In this document: positions 1 through 12,803 of the stretch, one piece after another
Layout of the letters: each line of letters opens with the position of its first letter
How positions within the stretch are numbered: position 1 is the stretch's first letter
NCBI GenBank assembly: GCA_946699065.1
Contig: CAMPDV010000039.1
Span: 62,001 to 126,000 of the forward strand
Reading direction: 5' to 3'
Length of the DNA stretch: 64,000 nt
DNA from: Loxodes magnus
Lineage: Eukaryota; Ciliophora; Karyorelictea; Loxodida; Loxodidae
Notes under the pieces: generated by a model
Databases searched by the model: none
What the model saw: the letters and a program-made list of their open reading frames with translations, nothing else
Told to the model about the DNA's origin: nothing
Program-made: the position numbers and the translations under genes

Positions 1-780
1 TACTATTTTCTTAAAGTTCCCTTGAATAGAATTTTGGAATTATTAAGCTTCTACTATTATTTTATTTATACCTTTATTAAGGAAATTAACTTATTCATAG
101 CTATCTTAATAAAATAATTCATAGTAATATTCTTAAATAGGTTGGTTATATGAATATAAAAGCTTAGATCTTGAGAGTTAAAATAATGATAAAATTTAGT
201 TTGTATTAATAGAATAAAATCCAGACTTTACTTAGTATTTATTCATTTTCCATGAATTTTTGTGGATGAATTCTAAGATAAATGAACCTTAAATTTGTTT
301 CCAAGATTTCTATAAAGTTTTTTATTTATAATAATTAAATGTTCTATTAATTTTTCTTTGCATAAAGCATAATAAATATCCTAAATAAATGATAATGAAG
401 TATAAAATTATATTTCAAATTGAGAATATAATGAATTAGTAGTTAAGCGATTATCTTTTATGCTCTTATTCTTCCATTTAGCATAAATAATTGTTTATGT
501 TATCAGATTTTCATTTAATTCTATGATCATCTTTTTATTTTTATGAATATAATTTATTTGGCTATTTATTAAGAGCTTTTAATGAAATATCAAACAATTC
601 ATATAAATCAATTTTTGATAAGCTAAAATTTTAATATAAAAGATATAAGTGTCTTAGTGATAGAAGGATATTAGTTATTTATTGGTTTATTTTGTCTTAT
701 TAGTTATCAAGGAAAAAGTTTTAAATTAATTTCTCAAAATTAAACTATATATAAGGAATTTGCTTTAAGCAAATTTATAA
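1..780. other. AT-rich stretch without a recognised gene
   Basis: Very AT-rich DNA upstream of the first gene. I see no family motif, intron or codon pattern here. It should include the promoter of the gene starting at 781, but no element can be named. Confidence 0.4.
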
Positions 781-3700
781 ATGTCTGGTATGAATCAGGG
801 GACTTAATCGTAACAAAACAGAGTTTATTTGGAGGCTGAATTATAATAGATTAAAAAATCTAAACGATTCCTTCTCTGTGTATTTATTTCAGCTGCATTT
901 ATACTTTTCATCTCTTAGGTCGTAAGTTTTAAAATTAGGTTATGATCTCTGAAGATTATGTTGAGTATAATAGCGAAAGAAGATTCGTAAGCTTATTTCT
1001 CATACCTGGTAGTGTGTTATCGCCAACTTTATCTTTTTTGTAAGCTTTTATTTAGAATTTTAAAAGTTTATTTCAATTCTAAACTAAAATTAATCCTAGT
1101 GATTATCTTATCGCTTGCAGTTGTTATACTAATATTAGCAGTCGTAAGTTTATTATATAGTCTGGAGTTTAAAGCTTTTATGCGTATTTTGGACTTGGAA
1201 CAATTCTTGGATATGTCTTATTCTTGATGGTAGCGCGTCTTTTTTATTCATAATTGAAGGATTAGGAATTGACGGATTAGGAAGAAAAAGGAAATAGAAT
1301 TGTAGCTTTATACTATATCATTGTATTTTCTGGCATATTTAATGGCTCGGTTCTAGTCTGGCAAATCAAGTCTAAAGATAGTGTAGAAGAATTTTTAGAA
1401 GTACTAGGCTATGTCATCTTTCCTCCCTACCTTATACTTATCTCTCTATTTTTTTTCTTTCTTTATAAAGTATTAGATAAAGAATTTAAAAATAACTTTA
1501 CTGAGGATAAAGTTTAGGATCCAAAAAATCTTAATAATGATTTAGTCACACTTATCTTATTACATGCTGGTATTTAAAATTCTAAGATAATCACATATAA
1601 CAAAAAATATTGCTTATCAGTTACTTTTATATTTATATTCTCAGCAATTCTAACTGCTGAAATATGAATATTTATAAGAGCCATTTAATTATTAAGAAAT
1701 AGAGAGCTTGATGATAAAAATTCAGATTTAGCTTTTTACTTAGTATACATGATTATAATCCCCTTTTTTACATTAGGAGGTATTATTTTCACTATCACTA
1801 AAGTAAAAATTAACGAAAAATTCTTCTTTGGAACTTTATTAATATCTTGGTTACCTTTGTTTGGGTTGATATCACTTGGAAATTACATTGAAGATGAGAA
1901 TTTAGTTCTCTCAGTTATAATAAAAGTAGGACCTTCTGTGAGTATCTTTTACTGAATATCATTGAACTATGTTTATCTGATAAGCTAAATTTTCTTCTAC
2001 ATTATCATGACTCTTACCTACATTGGATTTCTCTTTCCTATACTTTTCATGTGGCCTTTAGCAGAATTGGAAGCAATCGAATGAAAAAACTTTTTAATTT
2101 CTTTAGGAATTCTAATAGCTACAATTAGTCTTATCATACTGATATTCATGATAGTGACTGTTAGATACTGATATGTAAACAAAATAAGAAAAAATAATGA
2201 ACTCTAAGATTTAAAGTACTTTGATAGTTTTAACTTTAACATGTGGATAGTAATTATTATTTTTATAGCTAGTTCTTTGCTATTAATGGAAATCTTTTAT
2301 TCTAATCCCTAACATAACAAAACTGATGGCTTCACACTTGGATGCGTTATTTTACTTGGAACTTCTTTTATTTTCAGTTTCTTTGTTAATAAAATATAAT
2401 TATTTGGAGAAGAAGTAAAAGTAAATTAAATGGGAATTTACTTGAATAGAATATAAAAGTGGACAATTATTATAATGGTAATTCTAATTCCTATAATTAT
2501 GATAATTTTAGCCGCAACCTTAAAGAATGAAATGTCAACTGTATGTTGCTCTGTCATAGCAACAGGATATTTTCTGATGGGTTTGACTTTTGTTTTCTAG
2601 CTAGAAATTAAATATACTCTTAAAAATCATGGAAGTAATGTATGTGCATGATGCACTGGAATTTCCTGAATTCTTCTTGTAATTCCTTTTATAGTGATAG
2701 TTCCTTTTATATTTTAGTAAAATAATTATGAGTAATAAAGCTTTTACGAATTCGAACACTTTTAAAAGTTGCAGCAGAATGGTGATTTTGTAAATAAGAT
2801 GAACTCTTAAAGCATAAGTAGTAACAATGTAACGACAGTTTAGAATAATTTGAAATTTTGACAGCATGAAGATATGGCGAGATCTATTTTGGTATCAACT
2901 GGTATAATTTGTTTAATTATCTTGGGTGCAATTAGTTTCAGTACTTCTTTTATAAACGCTTCTCTTAAAAAATATGAAAGAGAAAAATAATCTTAATATG
3001 TAGCAAAGAATTTGACAAAAAAATTAAAAAAAGAAAAAGAAATTGAATGCTAATTAAAAATTAGTAAGCTTTTATTTAATGAATATTGATTTTTGATAGA
3101 AAAATAAAATGAGAAATAAAAGGAAAATAAGGTTATCAATTTAGAAGATTTCTTAAAAAAAGAAAAAATATTTACATGCTAATGGAAGTAGCTTGAAAAA
3201 ACTGATCATCCTCATAATACTTAGAAAGAAATTGTAACAAGAAAAGAATTTGATAAAGCTCAAGAAAAAAGAAAAAAAATAGAAAGAAAAGAACTCTTGA
3301 TTTCTGCAGAAAAGAATTAAAAAACTTGCTTAGACAAAATACTTTCTTGCTTAGAATAGTATGAAAAAGATTAAGAAAACTAGATTAAGTAATCTGAGGC
3401 AGTTAAAAAAATGGAAATCGGACAAGAATAATCACCCGTGCCTTCAAATCCATCATAAGATATAATTGATTCAAAAACTTATTAAAAAGATATAACAGGT
3501 GAGTATTATAATCTTAATTATTAAAAATAATTTAAAGAACTTACTGAAGAAACAAATTAATAAATCTAAAAGTAAGTTAATAATATAGTTCTGAAGAGGC
3601 CCAGTAGATTTTTAAAGAGAACGACAAAATTGAGACATGATTAAAACAAATTTTCAATAAGTTCACAAATAAACCTGGAGAAAAATACTTAAACTTTGAA

Positions 3701-5386
3701 GGTTATCAATCATTTATACAACTGGTAAGTCTTAATACAGAGTGGATTTTCAAAATAATTGTCTTAACGTTAAATAGACAGTTTATATCATAAATTAAAA
3801 ATTTAAAACAATTAAAAATTTGGAAGATAAAATTAGGAAATAGATTAAAATGTTTTTATTACATTTCTTCTGAAGAATCTCACAATGACTTATAATAATA
3901 AATAAAAGAAAGAAAATTAAGATGCCTAAATGAATAATATAATTAAAGAAATAATATATCCTAATCTTATAAATAACATTTATGATAAAACTGATTAAAA
4001 AATAGATTAGTAATCTTTTATTAAATTGAATACTGAAGAAGTCAAAGATGAGAATTCAATTAGTAGTACAATAGTGAATGAAAAAAAATCAAGTTGCATT
4101 AAGTGATTAATAAATTATATTAAAGAATACTAATATAGTGATGATGATAAAGGTGATAATAAAAATAAGGAAAATTAATATACGTCCTAGATAATTGAGG
4201 AATCAGAATAAGATGAAATAATTAAATTTATTTCAGATACAATTTAAAAGTAAGTCGAAGAATTTAAATAAAAATAGAACATAAAAAAGTTAATAGATAT
4301 AAATTTTAGTAACTTTGTAGGTATTATGTCTTTGGTAATTTTTAATATAGATCTATAATTTTTATGGAATGGCTTCTATAGCTTTGATCAAAAAAATTGG
4401 ATGGGATTAGAAATGAAGCGAAGAAATTGCTTAATTTATACTTGTTGAGTATGATTAGTATTTCATATTAGAATTTTGAATTTATTTTAGTTTCAGTATT
4501 ATTTATTTGCTTATAGTTTTGCCTGCAGTAAAGAAAGCTAAATATTGAAATTTAGGATATGTAAGTTTTAATGCAGAAAAGAGATTAATAAGCGTGATAT
4601 CGCAGTTAAGAATTCTGACACACAAAAGGACTATCTATATTAGGAGACATTTTATTTTTGAATATAATGAAATCAAACTTAAACGTATTTGCGTGCAACT
4701 GATAATGAGGAAAGGAATGACAACTTATTTATTATGAGGATATGGAATGCTGAAAAGGTGATCATTTATTATATATTGCATTTGGTTCTTTAAGCATTAT
4801 TCTCTATTATCCTATCGCAAGTTTTATGCATCCAAATTTACAGTTTGTCGATTCAAATTTAGATATAAAATATGAACCTACATATTTAATCATGCTGAGC
4901 TAAGGAAAATTACTAATAGCAGCACTTACAGTTTTTTTTCCTAATTTGAATTTTAGGTTAAGTTGTGCAGCTTTAGTTAATGCCTTCTTTACAATATATG
5001 TTATAATCAAAAAGCCATGCATTAAGAAAACTCTCAATATGTGAATTACAGCTGGATTTTCATTATCTACTTTTACTAATATTTGTGCTCTTATCCGCAT
5101 CAATATTGGTGAATAAGCTAATGGACTCTATTATGTTGTAATGGCATTAGTTATAGCTACTCTAGTTATTCTTTCGTTTTATTAGAAATACAAATATGGG
5201 TATCTTAAAATCCATTGTAAACTTGATTTCTTAAAAGCTGTATTAAAAGGAAAATATAAATAATATTGCGAAATGGAAAATAATAAAATTTAAGAAACAA
5301 AGCCTCAAGAAAAAAAATCGACAAGATATGAAATCGAGTAATAAAAGAAGACAGCTTCTAGTTATGGAAGTGAAGTTCGAGCTTGA
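781..5386 (+). CDS. Large multipass membrane protein with EF-hand-like region and ciliate-type C-terminal membrane module
   Basis: Predicted 1,496 residues. Seven tiny introns were found by frame shifts flanked by GT...AG: 922-938, 1040-1055, 1144-1160, 3572-3588, 3725-3740, 4335-4350 and 4561-4576. Removing their 115 nt leaves exactly 1,497 codons from the ATG at 781 to the TGA at 5384, which strongly supports the model. A second in-frame TGA follows at 5396. About ten hydrophobic helices lie in residues 35-735. A charged Lys/Glu/Gln-rich region follows (735-1150) and holds a degenerate EF-hand-like pair near 925-985 (motif FNKFTN.PGEKYLNFEGY, poor calcium ligands). A second membrane block (1155-1440) carries paired aromatic/Cys motifs (VFACNW, MECWKGDH) and several helices. 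Similar modules occur in many ciliate membrane proteins, including the TmcB-like group; that comparison is from memory. Function unknown; a sensor or channel role is only a guess. Confidence 0.8.
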
Positions 5387-7725
5387 AACTTACTTTGAAA
5401 TATTTCAAACTAAAATTATTAAAATTTCATTTTATAAAGATATTTTAATTTCTGTTATTTATTAAAAGGATCAATCTAAAATAAGTTTAATTTAATCAGA
5501 CTAATATTTTATCATCATATTCAGTTGCAATAATCTAAACTTAATTTTTTTAATTTAATTTATGACTCCAAAATCATTAAATTTTTTTCTAGCACGAAGC
5601 TTTATTAAAAAATTGTACCTTACTTAAATAAATAAAATTGTTTAAATAATAAAGCATCTTATAATACTCAACTGTATCAACTATTTTTCTCAATTTCTTT
5701 ATTACTTTTTCTAGATTTAAATAATTATCTTACATATTCTCTATACTTCAAGTGAGTAACTAGATTTTATATTACATAAGTTATTACTTTTTTACTTTCC
5801 TTATATTTAAAATTTGTTGATGAAGTTTGTCGCTAGTAAAACGGTCACCTAAACTACATTCATCTAATAATGAATACTTTAATAAATATAGTTCTAAAAG
5901 CTATAAGAGTAGATGCATATTTCCAATGTGATTTAGTTAAATTGCTCAATAAGTTTGATTCTCTTTACTTCTTCATTTTCCTTTTGCTACTTTCTAGGTT
6001 TCAAATTCTTTTTGGACCAAACATTTAAAAGTATAGTATTCTTTAAATTACGTTAAAGTAAACACTAATACAAAAAGGAGACAACAAAGCAAGAAGCTGT
6101 GCTTAGTAGATAACTCCATGTATAAAACCACCTGCTTATAGTTTAGACTTATCATTAAAAAAGGATAGAACTATTGAAATAAGTCAGTAGAATTAACTTG
6201 TTAAGTCGGATCGAAATAGATACCTAGAATATTAAGTGTCAATTAAGATATTAATAAAGAGACTTCATTATAATAAGTTAGAGCTTAATAATCTCATTAC
6301 TAAAAAGGATAAGTTAAATAATAGATTGATAAAGTATTTAGATGAAGAAAATCAAAAAGTACATATTATAGATTCTAAAGGTTTAAAGTATATCTCAGTT
6401 AAAACTTTGCTAATTAAAAGTAGAATAAAGAATATTATTATTACTTACTACTAGGCAACCAAAGGAAGAATAAATAGAAAAATTTCATAGCTGTGATGTT
6501 AATTGGAGTTTACTATGTGGAAAAGAAACGATTCATATACTTTTTTAATAATAAAAGATAAAGGTATTATAGAAAGTCTAATAGACAATAATTAAGAAAT
6601 AAAAATAAGCATTTATCTATAAGTATTAACTTGTAAAAAGCCTGATATTAAGGATTTTCATTACTACTATCAAAAAGAAATTAATCTAGTTAGGATTTTA
6701 GATGATTTATTGATAAATAAGTTTAGAAATAACTTATTTTTTTAAATAAGGAGAAAGTAAACCATTTGAGATAACTTAAGTAATATAAAGCTTAAAGCTA
6801 ATTGAATAAATTTTCTTCAACGAAATACTTTAATTATGATAATTTACATTTTATAAAAATATCTAAGCAGCTAAAATTAAAGTTATTAGATATGAAGCAA
6901 TCAATTTAACTATTATTTTAGATTTTGAAAAATAGACTTTTAGATTTATATTTTAAAAGGAAAAGTTTAAAATAATTGAAAGATAATTTAAGATATAGCA
7001 TTTATTCAAATCTATATAAAAGAGTTTTGCTAAAATATATAGACTTTTTTAACTTTGGTAGAAGGAAACAAAAAGGAACATAATTTTAAATTTTTAAGTG
7101 ATTGGAATTTACTTATCATCTAAATAAGTATATTCTTTAATATCTTATTAATCAATCTTCCTATAGACACTAGTATCCAACCTTTGCTAAATACAGTTTT
7201 TAATTTCTAATATATCTTAAACATTTTTAGGTTATTTATTTATGAGATAGAAATAAATAATGCTCCCGTTGAAAAGCTTGCAGATTGAATACAACTAGTC
7301 TTTCATATACTAGCTTTAGAATTTAAAGCTATGATACTAATAGTAGTTAATACTTATAAAATAAATGAGATTTGCTTTGCTATTTCATAAATATTAAATA
7401 TTTTAACCTCTACGCACAAGCTTAGTCTAATATAGAATCTAGGCTTAATATCTTTCAATATGATATTAGTAAAAATAAATCTTTCTACTAATACTTTTCT
7501 TTATTTCATATCACTAACATCTATACCGTCCCTGTTAGTTGTTCTAATTCAGTAAATTAAAAAAATTATTTGATAGCTTTGATCTTATTAAAGCTACTTT
7601 TACTAAAACAGAAAAGGGAAAATAATTTGAAAGTTTGATAAGCTAGAAGAGTTAAATTACGTTGCTATTACTTAAATTATGTATTTAACAAACTAATGTG
7701 AATAAATAAGAATATATAAAAGCCC
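5387..7725. other. Intergenic DNA around the hypothetical gene at 5.9-6.8 kb
   Basis: Apart from the ORF at 5870-6769 I see only AT-rich sequence with no motif. The 3' flank of the RING gene (minus strand) begins at about 7.7 kb. Confidence 0.35.
5870..6769 (+). CDS. Hypothetical basic protein, 299 residues
   Basis: I do not recognise this gene. One frame runs from an ATG at 5870 to a TGA at 6767 without introns, with a single internal TGA (near 6493, read as Trp). The first 50 residues include a hydrophobic stretch (FFIFLLLLSRF), so there may be one membrane anchor. The rest is Lys/Asn/Ile-rich with short acidic runs (KYLDEENQKV). First codon positions are enriched in G in the second half, as in the sure genes of this window. 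The AT content is high and a chance open frame or a decayed gene cannot be excluded. Confidence 0.35.
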
Positions 7726-8299
7726 TCAGTTTTGAACTACGTTTTAGAGTGGAATAGCAATCCTCTGATTTGTTCTACATAACGGACATTATGGCTATAT
7801 TAAAAGCCATATACTTGAGCAAGAGAAATGGAATTAATGATAGCAATTGAGTATAGAAATTAATTATCCCCTTCTCATAATTTCTTTACAAATAGGACAA
7901 TTTTCTTCAACTTCTATATTTTCAGTTCTGTTTATCCTTTCCACTTCTTCTTCAGATAATCCTATACGAGTAAAATCATCTTCCATTTCAAGGTTTTGGA
8001 GAAAAGGAATATAAAGTTAAAATAAGTCTTGCTATATTTACTCTTATCTCCTAAATTTCACATAAATAGCTCAGAAAAACAAAAATGCTAAGCACTAGCA
8101 AATAATAAAAAAGATTACTCACTCTCTCAAATTAGATAACTAACTACTATCTTTTAATTGAATGAATAAGGTTACTAAATAAAAGAGATACCAAATCTTA
8201 TAGCTATTTATTATTACTATTTCTCAAATTTCATAAATCACTTCTTTCAGTTTAACAACCAAATAAAAAGAGCAAAGATAAAGCAAGAGTAAAATCCAT
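7726..8299 (-). CDS. Single-pass membrane RING-H2 finger protein, probable E3 ubiquitin ligase
   Basis: The C-terminal third holds a complete RING-H2 pattern: CPIC, then C.H..H..C, then CPLC, with spacing C-x2-C-x13/14-C-x-H-x2-H-x2-C-x10-C-x2-C. The frame ends shortly after at a TGA (7726-7728). Such domains bind an E2 enzyme and pass ubiquitin to substrates. The N-terminus from the ATG at 8299 is hydrophobic (MDFTLALSLLFLFGC, signal-like). A second hydrophobic helix (FYYLLVLSIFVFLSYL) precedes an acidic linker (GLSEEEVERIN). N-terminal and RING parts lie in different frames. Removing GT...AG at 8043-8061 (19 nt) joins them into about 184 residues, and the total length modulo 3 agrees, but this intron is longer than the 16-17 nt norm and is unconfirmed. 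Two TM-like segments then RING suggests a secretory-pathway or surface ligase. Confidence 0.7.
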
Positions 8300-8485
8300 A
8301 CTTACCAATCAATTTAATCATTAGCATTATATAATGAAAAATAAAAAATAGCAGGATCTACTAGTCATTGCCAGGCTATAAATGCTTTCATCTTATTATA
8401 TTAGTTGAATTAAAGGATTCTAAAATAAAATATTAAGGATAGATTTCTATCTTATAATAGAAATTAAATCCTTTATAATTATACA

Positions 8486-8836
8486 TCATTTTTGTAGGCA
8501 TTAGGATATTTTACTTTATGCTTACTATTTTAAGAAGAAGATCTTTTCTCTTTTGCTTTCTAAGAAAGGAAGAATCCCTATATTTGTTCTCTCTTTAGTA
8601 GTTGCTTAAAGCTTCTAAAATATTTGATGTAATTTATCTAAATACTTTTGATGTTAATTATCATTTAATAAAACTAAGACAAATAACTTTAGGAGCTTCT
8701 CAAAGATAAAGCATCTTTCAGAATAACTAAGCTTCTTACTAAGGAAATAAAAGGGGATTACAATAATTTTTAGATCGATAAGCACAAATAAATCTATAGA
8801 AAACACTTGGTAGCTTTGATTACTAGCTTCATTCAT
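8486..8836 (-). CDS. Hypothetical small protein, 116 residues
   Basis: Unrecognised. The frame runs from an ATG at 8836 to a TGA at 8486-8488 with no internal TGA. It has a hydrophobic first half (SIDLFVLIDLKIIVIPFYFL) and a basic, helical second half (QKYLDKLHQIFQKLQ). G is enriched at first codon positions. Another short open stretch just upstream on the same strand (about 8840-8930) could be an additional 5' exon. It lies upstream of the RING gene on the same strand. Confidence 0.35.
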
Positions 8837-9730
8837 ATTTTAGCGCTTTAGTTACTAAGAAACTTAGACTTTCTAAATTTAACTTAATTTTGTTCATAAG
8901 CTTCTAGAATAAACTTCAGATCTTAAACTAAATCTTAGTTCAAGTTACATTCCTTATTACTATATAAATACTCTTTTAATCTAATAAACAAAATAATAAA
9001 AGCAAAGAGAAACACAAACTAAGCATAAGTATAACTATAGCAAATAAAGAACTTCTATTATAAAGCTTAGCTTTACTAAGATAAGAAACTTAATAAAAGA
9101 TTAAAAATTACTATTTACCTAGGAAAGTTAGCTTTCTAGTTATATATAATACCTTATATATTTTTATTGTTAGTATAAGGATATTAATTAATATACTTAA
9201 TCAAGAAAAAGAAAATAATTGTGCTTGTTACTAGAAGATGGGATTCTTTTCAATTGTATTTAAATTAGATATAATTGTATAGCTCTGTTAGTTAATTAAG
9301 ATAAAACATTTGTAAAAATATAATAAACTTAGTTGATGTTATTTCAGCTAATTAAATGGATACTCTACAAATAATTAATTTTAAATACTTTTAGCTTAAT
9401 AAAAATATCTAAAATTTGATAAGCTTTCCATCACTTTTAATAGTTGAACTAGGTAAAAAACTAGAAAAAATTGATTGCTTATTCTTTATTTGATTTTAAG
9501 GTAGTTAAATATTAAAAAAAAGGGAAAAATAATTAAAAGGGAAAAGCATTTCTTTTATTTAGAGGATGATAAAAATGCCTTTATTGTAAAAAAGAGAAAA
9601 TTTAAATTAAATTTATTTAGACTTAATTATCTTATTTAAATAATAGCAAAAGTATTCATGATAAACATTGCTATTTTAATAATAATAATAATATACTAAA
9701 TTAAAGTGTTCGTATCTATTTTAAACCCCT
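8837..9730. other. Intergenic DNA
   Basis: AT-rich sequence with no recognised gene or motif, apart from the possible 5' exon at 8840-8930 noted for the preceding gene. Confidence 0.35.
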
Positions 9731-10247
9731 TCAATACATACCTCCAGAGTTCGTTCCTTGAGGTTTAAAATAAAAGTTTGGGACCCCCAGTTTTTTTGGA
9801 GTTCTGGCACTCCCTTGAAAAAGCCTCCTTCTAAATATTCTTCCATCCTTGTCTACATAAATTCTTGAAAGTTCTCTCCAAATCTCTTCACTGTTTCTTC
9901 TCTGTTTATCCAAATATATTTGCATCTCTTGTATGTGTGGAATGATTTGCACAGGTAGCAAGCTTGACAATTCTTCTGGGAGGAGTTATCTCTAATTGTA
10001 TTCTAGTTCCATTTTATTTTCAGCTAAGATTTAAGTTAAATTCTTTTTTCTCCCAAAAGTTTCACTTCGATTTCCTGTTTCATTAATCTTTCTTCATTGT
10101 TTTAACTTTTCTTAGTAATTTTTAGTTTTCTTTCTTTAATATTTAAACTTCTTCTTATAGGTTACGGATAGATTTCATAAGTTATTCTATTATTAGCTAT
10201 TCATCATTTTTCTATTTCTACATTATTTTTTAATTACCACTTTTCAT
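9731..10247 (-). CDS. Coiled-coil protein with conserved-looking C-terminal basic segment, unknown function
   Basis: The last 120 codons form a clear coding frame ending in TGA (9731-9733). They show strong first-position G bias, a locally higher GC content and a protein-like sequence (EEIWRELSRIYVDKDGR, then a run of basic residues and a Gly-rich end GTNSGGMY). Upstream, another frame encodes a leucine-zipper-like heptad segment (NLQEEVQILKKENQKLLRK) reached from an ATG at 10247. The two frames would be joined by a 19-nt GT...AG segment near 10.1 kb. The start is not certain: open sequence continues to about 10.45 kb. In the alternative frame a C-x2-C-x3-H-x4-C cluster appears; I take it as a shadow. 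No family recognised. Confidence 0.5.
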
Positions 10248-11738
10248 GTAGTTGCTTATCGTGGCTATGGGAGTAAAAAGTCTCGCTTGATTTAGTCAGC
10301 TTCTGTTGATTTAATTTCTTATTCAATTTAAGATTATTTTTCTAAATTTGAAAGCCTAAGAAAATTATTATGTTATTACGTGGTAAGAGAAGAATTAGAA
10401 GTCTCTGATTTTTTTTCCTTTTTCTATGGAGCTGGAAAAAAACCCTTCTTGAGACCTTCTGCCCTGAAAATTAAGATTAAACAATTATTGAAAAGCTACT
10501 TAAGATTAGCAACTTAACTAAAAGTTTAAAATAACTATTTGTTAATTATTTAATCCCTCAGTTACTTTTTCTAAAGAAAAGCTTATAATCTTAAATCATC
10601 AGAAATAGAAGAAAAGTTAGCTTCTCAAATAAGAGCATCTCAATTGATACTCAGTACAATAAACTCATAAAAATCTTACTTTTATGTTAACTGAGAGAAC
10701 TAATTCTCATTCTCATTTTAAATTTCTAGCCACTACAATCCAATATCTGAAGATTTATATTTATTTGGCCAATCTTTTAAAATAGTGATAATATTAAAGA
10801 TTTATTAAGATTCTATTTTATTAATAATTGAAAGCTATTGAATTTTCTCTATTATCTAAATCATGTAAGTATTATAATAAATTCAGTATTATTAATATAA
10901 ATTTGAAGATAGAAAATAATAAAAGTTAGACTTAACCTTATAGTCCATTATGTGTAATTATATTAGTAAATTAAGAGTTTTTAAGGATAATTAAATTAAA
11001 AGCTTTTAGAATCAAACTTATTCCTTTCGATGTTTGATTTAAATAAATCTCGAAATGATAGTTAGACTCATCCTATGCTAATTTTTATATTTACTAAGCT
11101 TAGCATTTAACCTTTATGAAGATAACTAATTATAGTATTTTTTACGTTGCTTGATTTGCTAAGAAATTTTTTTATATACCATTTCATTAGATAGCTAGCA
11201 ACAATTTGATTTAGAGTTATTAAATGTTTATAATGATTTATTTTAATTTAACTTGGATAATTTAAATCAAATATCTTTTTCTTAAGTGAATCCTTTAAAT
11301 AAAATGCTAATGAATAATTTATCTTATTCCTTCTTTTTTATGTCCTATCTCTAAACTTGTGTGCTGTATAAATTTAAGAAATAATAAATTTAATAATTAT
11401 TTATAAAAATCTTTCATTTTAACTGATAAAAGGCATTTAACCATTTCCTAGTTTATGATAAATCATTAATATTTATTTTCAGATTGAAGTGCTTAAGGAG
11501 GACCTTATATTATTTTTGTAAGCTTTTACTATTTATCAGACTAAGTGCTAAATTAAGTTTTTGGTGAAATGCTTTTCCCCAATTTTTTTATTCTATTTAC
11601 GATTGAATTTCCTTTTTTTCTTTTAGCTAATAACTAGTTCCGCTTTGTATTGATTTCATATGCTAAGTAAACTGATTTATCCAAAATCTTAAGACATCAA
11701 TGTGTTTGCTAGTAAAAATTATAATTAACTTATTCAAA
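10248..11738. other. Intergenic DNA
   Basis: About 10.25-10.46 kb is somewhat GC-richer and may hold the 5' part of the preceding minus-strand gene. The rest is AT-rich with nothing recognised. Confidence 0.35.
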
Positions 11739-12029
11739 ATGTCTTTAGAGAAGTATAGCTTCTAAATTATTATTCCCTAGTTATTATCTATTCCCATTTA
11801 GCTTAAGAACTAATAAGGCTATTTGGATAAGTTTATTATTATAGTACTAATGAATATACTTTGGTAGTTTTTCCTTTTTTAAAGGAAAAATTTAGTTATA
11901 TTTTGTTTGGAATCATATGGTTTAGTAATAATAGCTGAATCATTTGAGGCCTGTTATTACTAAGACTTTAGAATTATTTTCTAGCTTCAAGTATTATTTA
12001 AAATATCCAAGAAAGCTAGGTAATTCTGA
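11739..12029 (+). CDS. Hypothetical small membrane protein
   Basis: Unrecognised. An ATG at 11739 opens a 96-residue frame to a TGA at 12027, with no internal TGA and several hydrophobic stretches (KFIIIVLMNILWQFFLF, NLVIFCLESYGLVIIAESF). First codon positions are moderately G-rich. The frame stays open beyond the TGA if it is read as Trp, so the end is uncertain. A chance ORF is quite possible. Confidence 0.25.
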
Positions 12030-12803
12030 ACCCAATCTTCTTTGTTTATTGATAAATGGTAGCTAAGTTCATGGATCTTCAATTATAGGTTTCTTATTTT
12101 ATTTAAAACTAACTAAGTCAGAAATTCCTATTTTAGTGTTGAACCAAACGAAAGAAGTTATTTCTATATCTTTAGGATAAAAAGTCACAATAGCTTCCAT
12201 AAAAAATAAACTGAAAGCATCATTCTATTTTAATTAGATTTCCATTGATAATAATAATTAAAAATAGATCCTCCAAATCATCTCTTTAATATACACTACT
12301 AGAACTTAACCTAAGAAGATTGTTTAATTATAATTAACCTATAAACTAAAATTAAGGCAATTAAATATTTTAAAACTAGAATAATTTGACTTAATTCTAT
12401 ACAAATAAAGCTATTTAAGCTTATTAATAAGCAATAAGTATCAGAGATGATCCTATAGAAATAAATAGCTACTTTATAAAGTATTTTACTAGTATTTGAA
12501 GGAAAATGCCTTAGTCAAAACTATAGAAGATATTTATTTTACATTATTATAAAGTAGAAAAATAAGAGTTAGTAATAGCATTTCTTTAAGTATAATATTT
12601 AGGTTTTTCCTTTTATTTTCTAAAGTTAGAAGAAGGAATACCTTGATTTATTCTATCTTACACTTTTAACTAAGATGGAAATCAAAGTTTTTATAAATAT
12701 GAAGATTAATTCCTTGCTTGCATTTAAAAAGTAGACTTTAAATTTGATTTTGAGATATAAAAAGGAATTAAATATAGGTAATAGAATTGAAATAATATAC
12801 AAA
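12030..12803. other. Intergenic DNA
   Basis: AT-rich, no recognised feature. It contains the 3' flank of the amino-acid transporter gene on the minus strand. Confidence 0.35.

Noticed and set aside
9900-10010. C-x2-C-x3-H-x4-C zinc-knuckle-like cluster on the minus strand
   Set aside because: It lies in the frame without the strong coding bias, the spacing is off by one from the usual knuckle, and the other frame ends cleanly at TGA.
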